From assembly GCA_965207565.1 (NCBI GenBank), contig CBDBMQ010000032.1:1-34351 (forward strand): 34,351 nt of DNA, given 5' to 3'. Positions within the stretch are counted from its first letter, which is position 1. Every line of letters begins with the position of its first letter. A program made the position numbers and the translations under genes. Origin of the DNA: Bin80 sp965207565. GTDB taxonomy: Bacteria; Bacteroidota; Rhodothermia; Rhodothermales; Bin80. Below the pieces are notes generated by a model that saw only the letters and a list, made by a program, of their open reading frames with translations, was not told where the DNA came from and ran no database searches. Shown piece by piece: positions 33,260 to 34,351 of the stretch.

Positions 33260-34351
33260 TTACGAGAGTTTAGACGTGTGGTTTCTTTTATTCAGAATTG
33301 TATGTGCTGCTCCCAACCCGGCAGCACCAATTTGCCCAAGCTCCCGATTGGCAAAGTGGCCGGACCAGTATACGCCGGGGAACAGGCAATCAGGAGCGGG
33401 AAACAGTAACTGATCCAGGTCACGTTCAAAGTGGAGGACATGCCCGCCAGGCACTCCAAATTCATCTGCGATATCTGTTGGTACCCAGAGTTGCCTTGCA
33501 AGGATCGGTCGATTGAGGTCAGGGAGTTGATTCAGGATTCGCTCAATCAATAATGTTCGTGTTGGTTCGGCCCATGAGTCGCTTGTCTGGAAAGGGGTTT
33601 GCAGCGCATAAATGATCATAGTGCTGTCCTCCTTATGTCTAATAATTTCGAGCGCCTGCTGTGGAGGGATCGTTCCGTATTTGACACAGTCGAAGGCCTG
33701 CTCCTGTGCAATCAGGCCGGGAGTCACTCGCGTCCGGGTTGATGAGAGCCAATCCGGGAGTCCATCCATCGCGAGTGCAAGCACTGCACAGGTGCCGCGG
33801 GATCGGACCGGGGGCCACTGGTTGATCAGGACAGGGCTCAGTAAATGGTTACGAAGCATTGCAGGGGAGCATGTCGCCAGAATGAATCTGGCGTAGATGG
33901 GGGTGTCGTCCTGCAGCAATACATGAGTCCCCCCGGAGTCAGAGCAAATTTGTTTGACCTGAACACCCGTTCGGAGCACAGCTCCACTCGAACGTGCAAC
34001 AGCTTCCAGTTTCCCAACCAATGAAGCATGTCCATTCGAAACGTTTTCGGTCGCGTGAAGCAATAGTTGGAGTGCTCCAAATGGCGACTGGGGCCCTGCA
34101 AAGGTGCGCACAGACAGGGGAACGGCCAGTGCACAGCGTTGCGCCTCACGAAGATCAAACTCATTCAAGAGATCTGCACAACTGAGCGGGACCCATCTGG
34201 CCAAATCTTTGATCCGCGTTTTGAGCAGGGCGGTCAGCCAGCCACTTTTATTCCGCAGGGAAGCGTGTTTCAGAGGAACGCCAAGCAGTGTTTTCAATGT
34301 ATTCCCGGCATCTGCAAGAGCAGGTAGAGTTTCGACCTCAAAGGGTTCATG
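33260..34351 (-). CDS. FAD-dependent oxidoreductase (phytoene-desaturase/amine-oxidase-like), 5' end beyond the window
   Basis: The coding frame stays open to the window edge (no stop from 34351 to the TTG at 34297 and on), so only the C-terminal 363 residues are visible and the FAD-binding N-terminus with its GxGxxG is missing. What is seen fits the CrtI/amine-oxidase clade: LVGKLEAVARSSGAVLRTGV with VKQI (substrate and FAD region), YARFILATCSP, and the C-terminal FAD motif YWSGHFANRELGQIGAAGLG. The reaction and substrate cannot be deduced. It ends 26 bp before the HtrA gene start on the same strand, which suggests cotranscription with the protease and its downstream partners. Confidence 0.82.
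   Translation of the reverse strand, partial: HEPFEVETLPALADAGNTLKTLLGVPLKHASLRNKSGWLTALLKTRIKDLARWVPLSCADLLNEFDLREAQRCALAVPLSVRTFAGPQSPFGALQLLLHATENVSNGHASLVGKLEAVARSSGAVLRTGVQVKQICSDSGGTHVLLQDDTPIYARFILATCSPAMLRNHLLSPVLINQWPPVRSRGTCAVLALAMDGLPDWLSSTRTRVTPGLIAQEQAFDCVKYGTIPPQQALEIIRHKEDSTMIIYALQTPFQTSDSWAEPTRTLLIERILNQLPDLNRPILARQLWVPTDIADEFGVPGGHVLHFERDLDQLLFPAPDCLFPGVYWSGHFANRELGQIGAAGLGAAHTILNKRNHTSKLS

Overview
This 34.35 kb window looks like a gene-dense chromosomal segment of a Gram-negative bacterium of the Bacteroidota / Rhodothermota / Balneolota (FCB) group. That placement is an inference from gene content: a TonB-dependent receptor with an N-terminal carboxypeptidase-regulatory-like domain paired with a DUF4249 lipoprotein, a DUF2911 domain, ATP-type PEP carboxykinase, a stand-alone magnesium-chelatase-like ATPase and several lipoproteins. 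I see no rRNA, tRNA, CRISPR array, complete insertion sequence or prophage.

Layout. 1-347: no convincing gene, several small inverted repeats. 348-3761 (-): a partner-switching signalling cassette made of a membrane sensor / SpoIIE-type phosphatase, an RsbW-like kinase and a STAS antagonist; the first and last genes are each broken by an apparent one-base insertion. 4063-5001 (-): DUF58 protein. 5048-6555 (+): pyrR-pyrB. 6645-10506 (+): an uncertain small ORF, then a TonB receptor and DUF4249 lipoprotein pair. 10553-14015 (-): pckA and a long-chain acyl-CoA synthetase. 14143-15658 (+): moaC and a FloA-type flotillin. 15655-22663 (-): a compact seven-gene run, in transcription order uvrB, rpmE, pyrimidine-nucleoside phosphorylase, pspA, a small PspA-related protein, a two-helix membrane coiled-coil protein and a CNNM/CBS/CorC-type membrane protein. 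22768-24342 (+): a secreted amidohydrolase fused to DUF2911. 24558-26309 (-): an AlbA_2/Schlafen-type ATP-binding protein with an unusual C-terminal extension, followed by about 1 kb of gene-poor DNA. 27342-29029 (-): ilvE and a family 2 glycosyltransferase. 29186-29479 (+): a small membrane protein. 29543-34351 (-): a tightly overlapping set of an FAD oxidoreductase (cut by the window edge), an HtrA-type lipoprotein protease, a propeller-like lipoprotein and a magnesium-chelatase-like ATPase.

Most genes are housekeeping (pyrimidine synthesis and salvage, gluconeogenesis, fatty acid activation, molybdopterin, branched-chain amino acids, DNA repair). The parts that may be less described are: (i) the PspA / partial-PspA-paralogue / two-helix coiled-coil cluster converging on FloA, probably a membrane-integrity module; (ii) the HtrA - propeller lipoprotein - chelatase-like ATPase overlap chain; (iii) the AlbA_2 ATP-binding protein with a C-terminal beta-domain extension beside gene-poor DNA; (iv) the amidohydrolase-DUF2911 fusion. 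Three genes (STAS, sensor-phosphatase, uvrB) carry a frameshift consistent with exactly one surplus base, two of them readily explained by a homopolymer. This points to sequencing or assembly error more than to biology.
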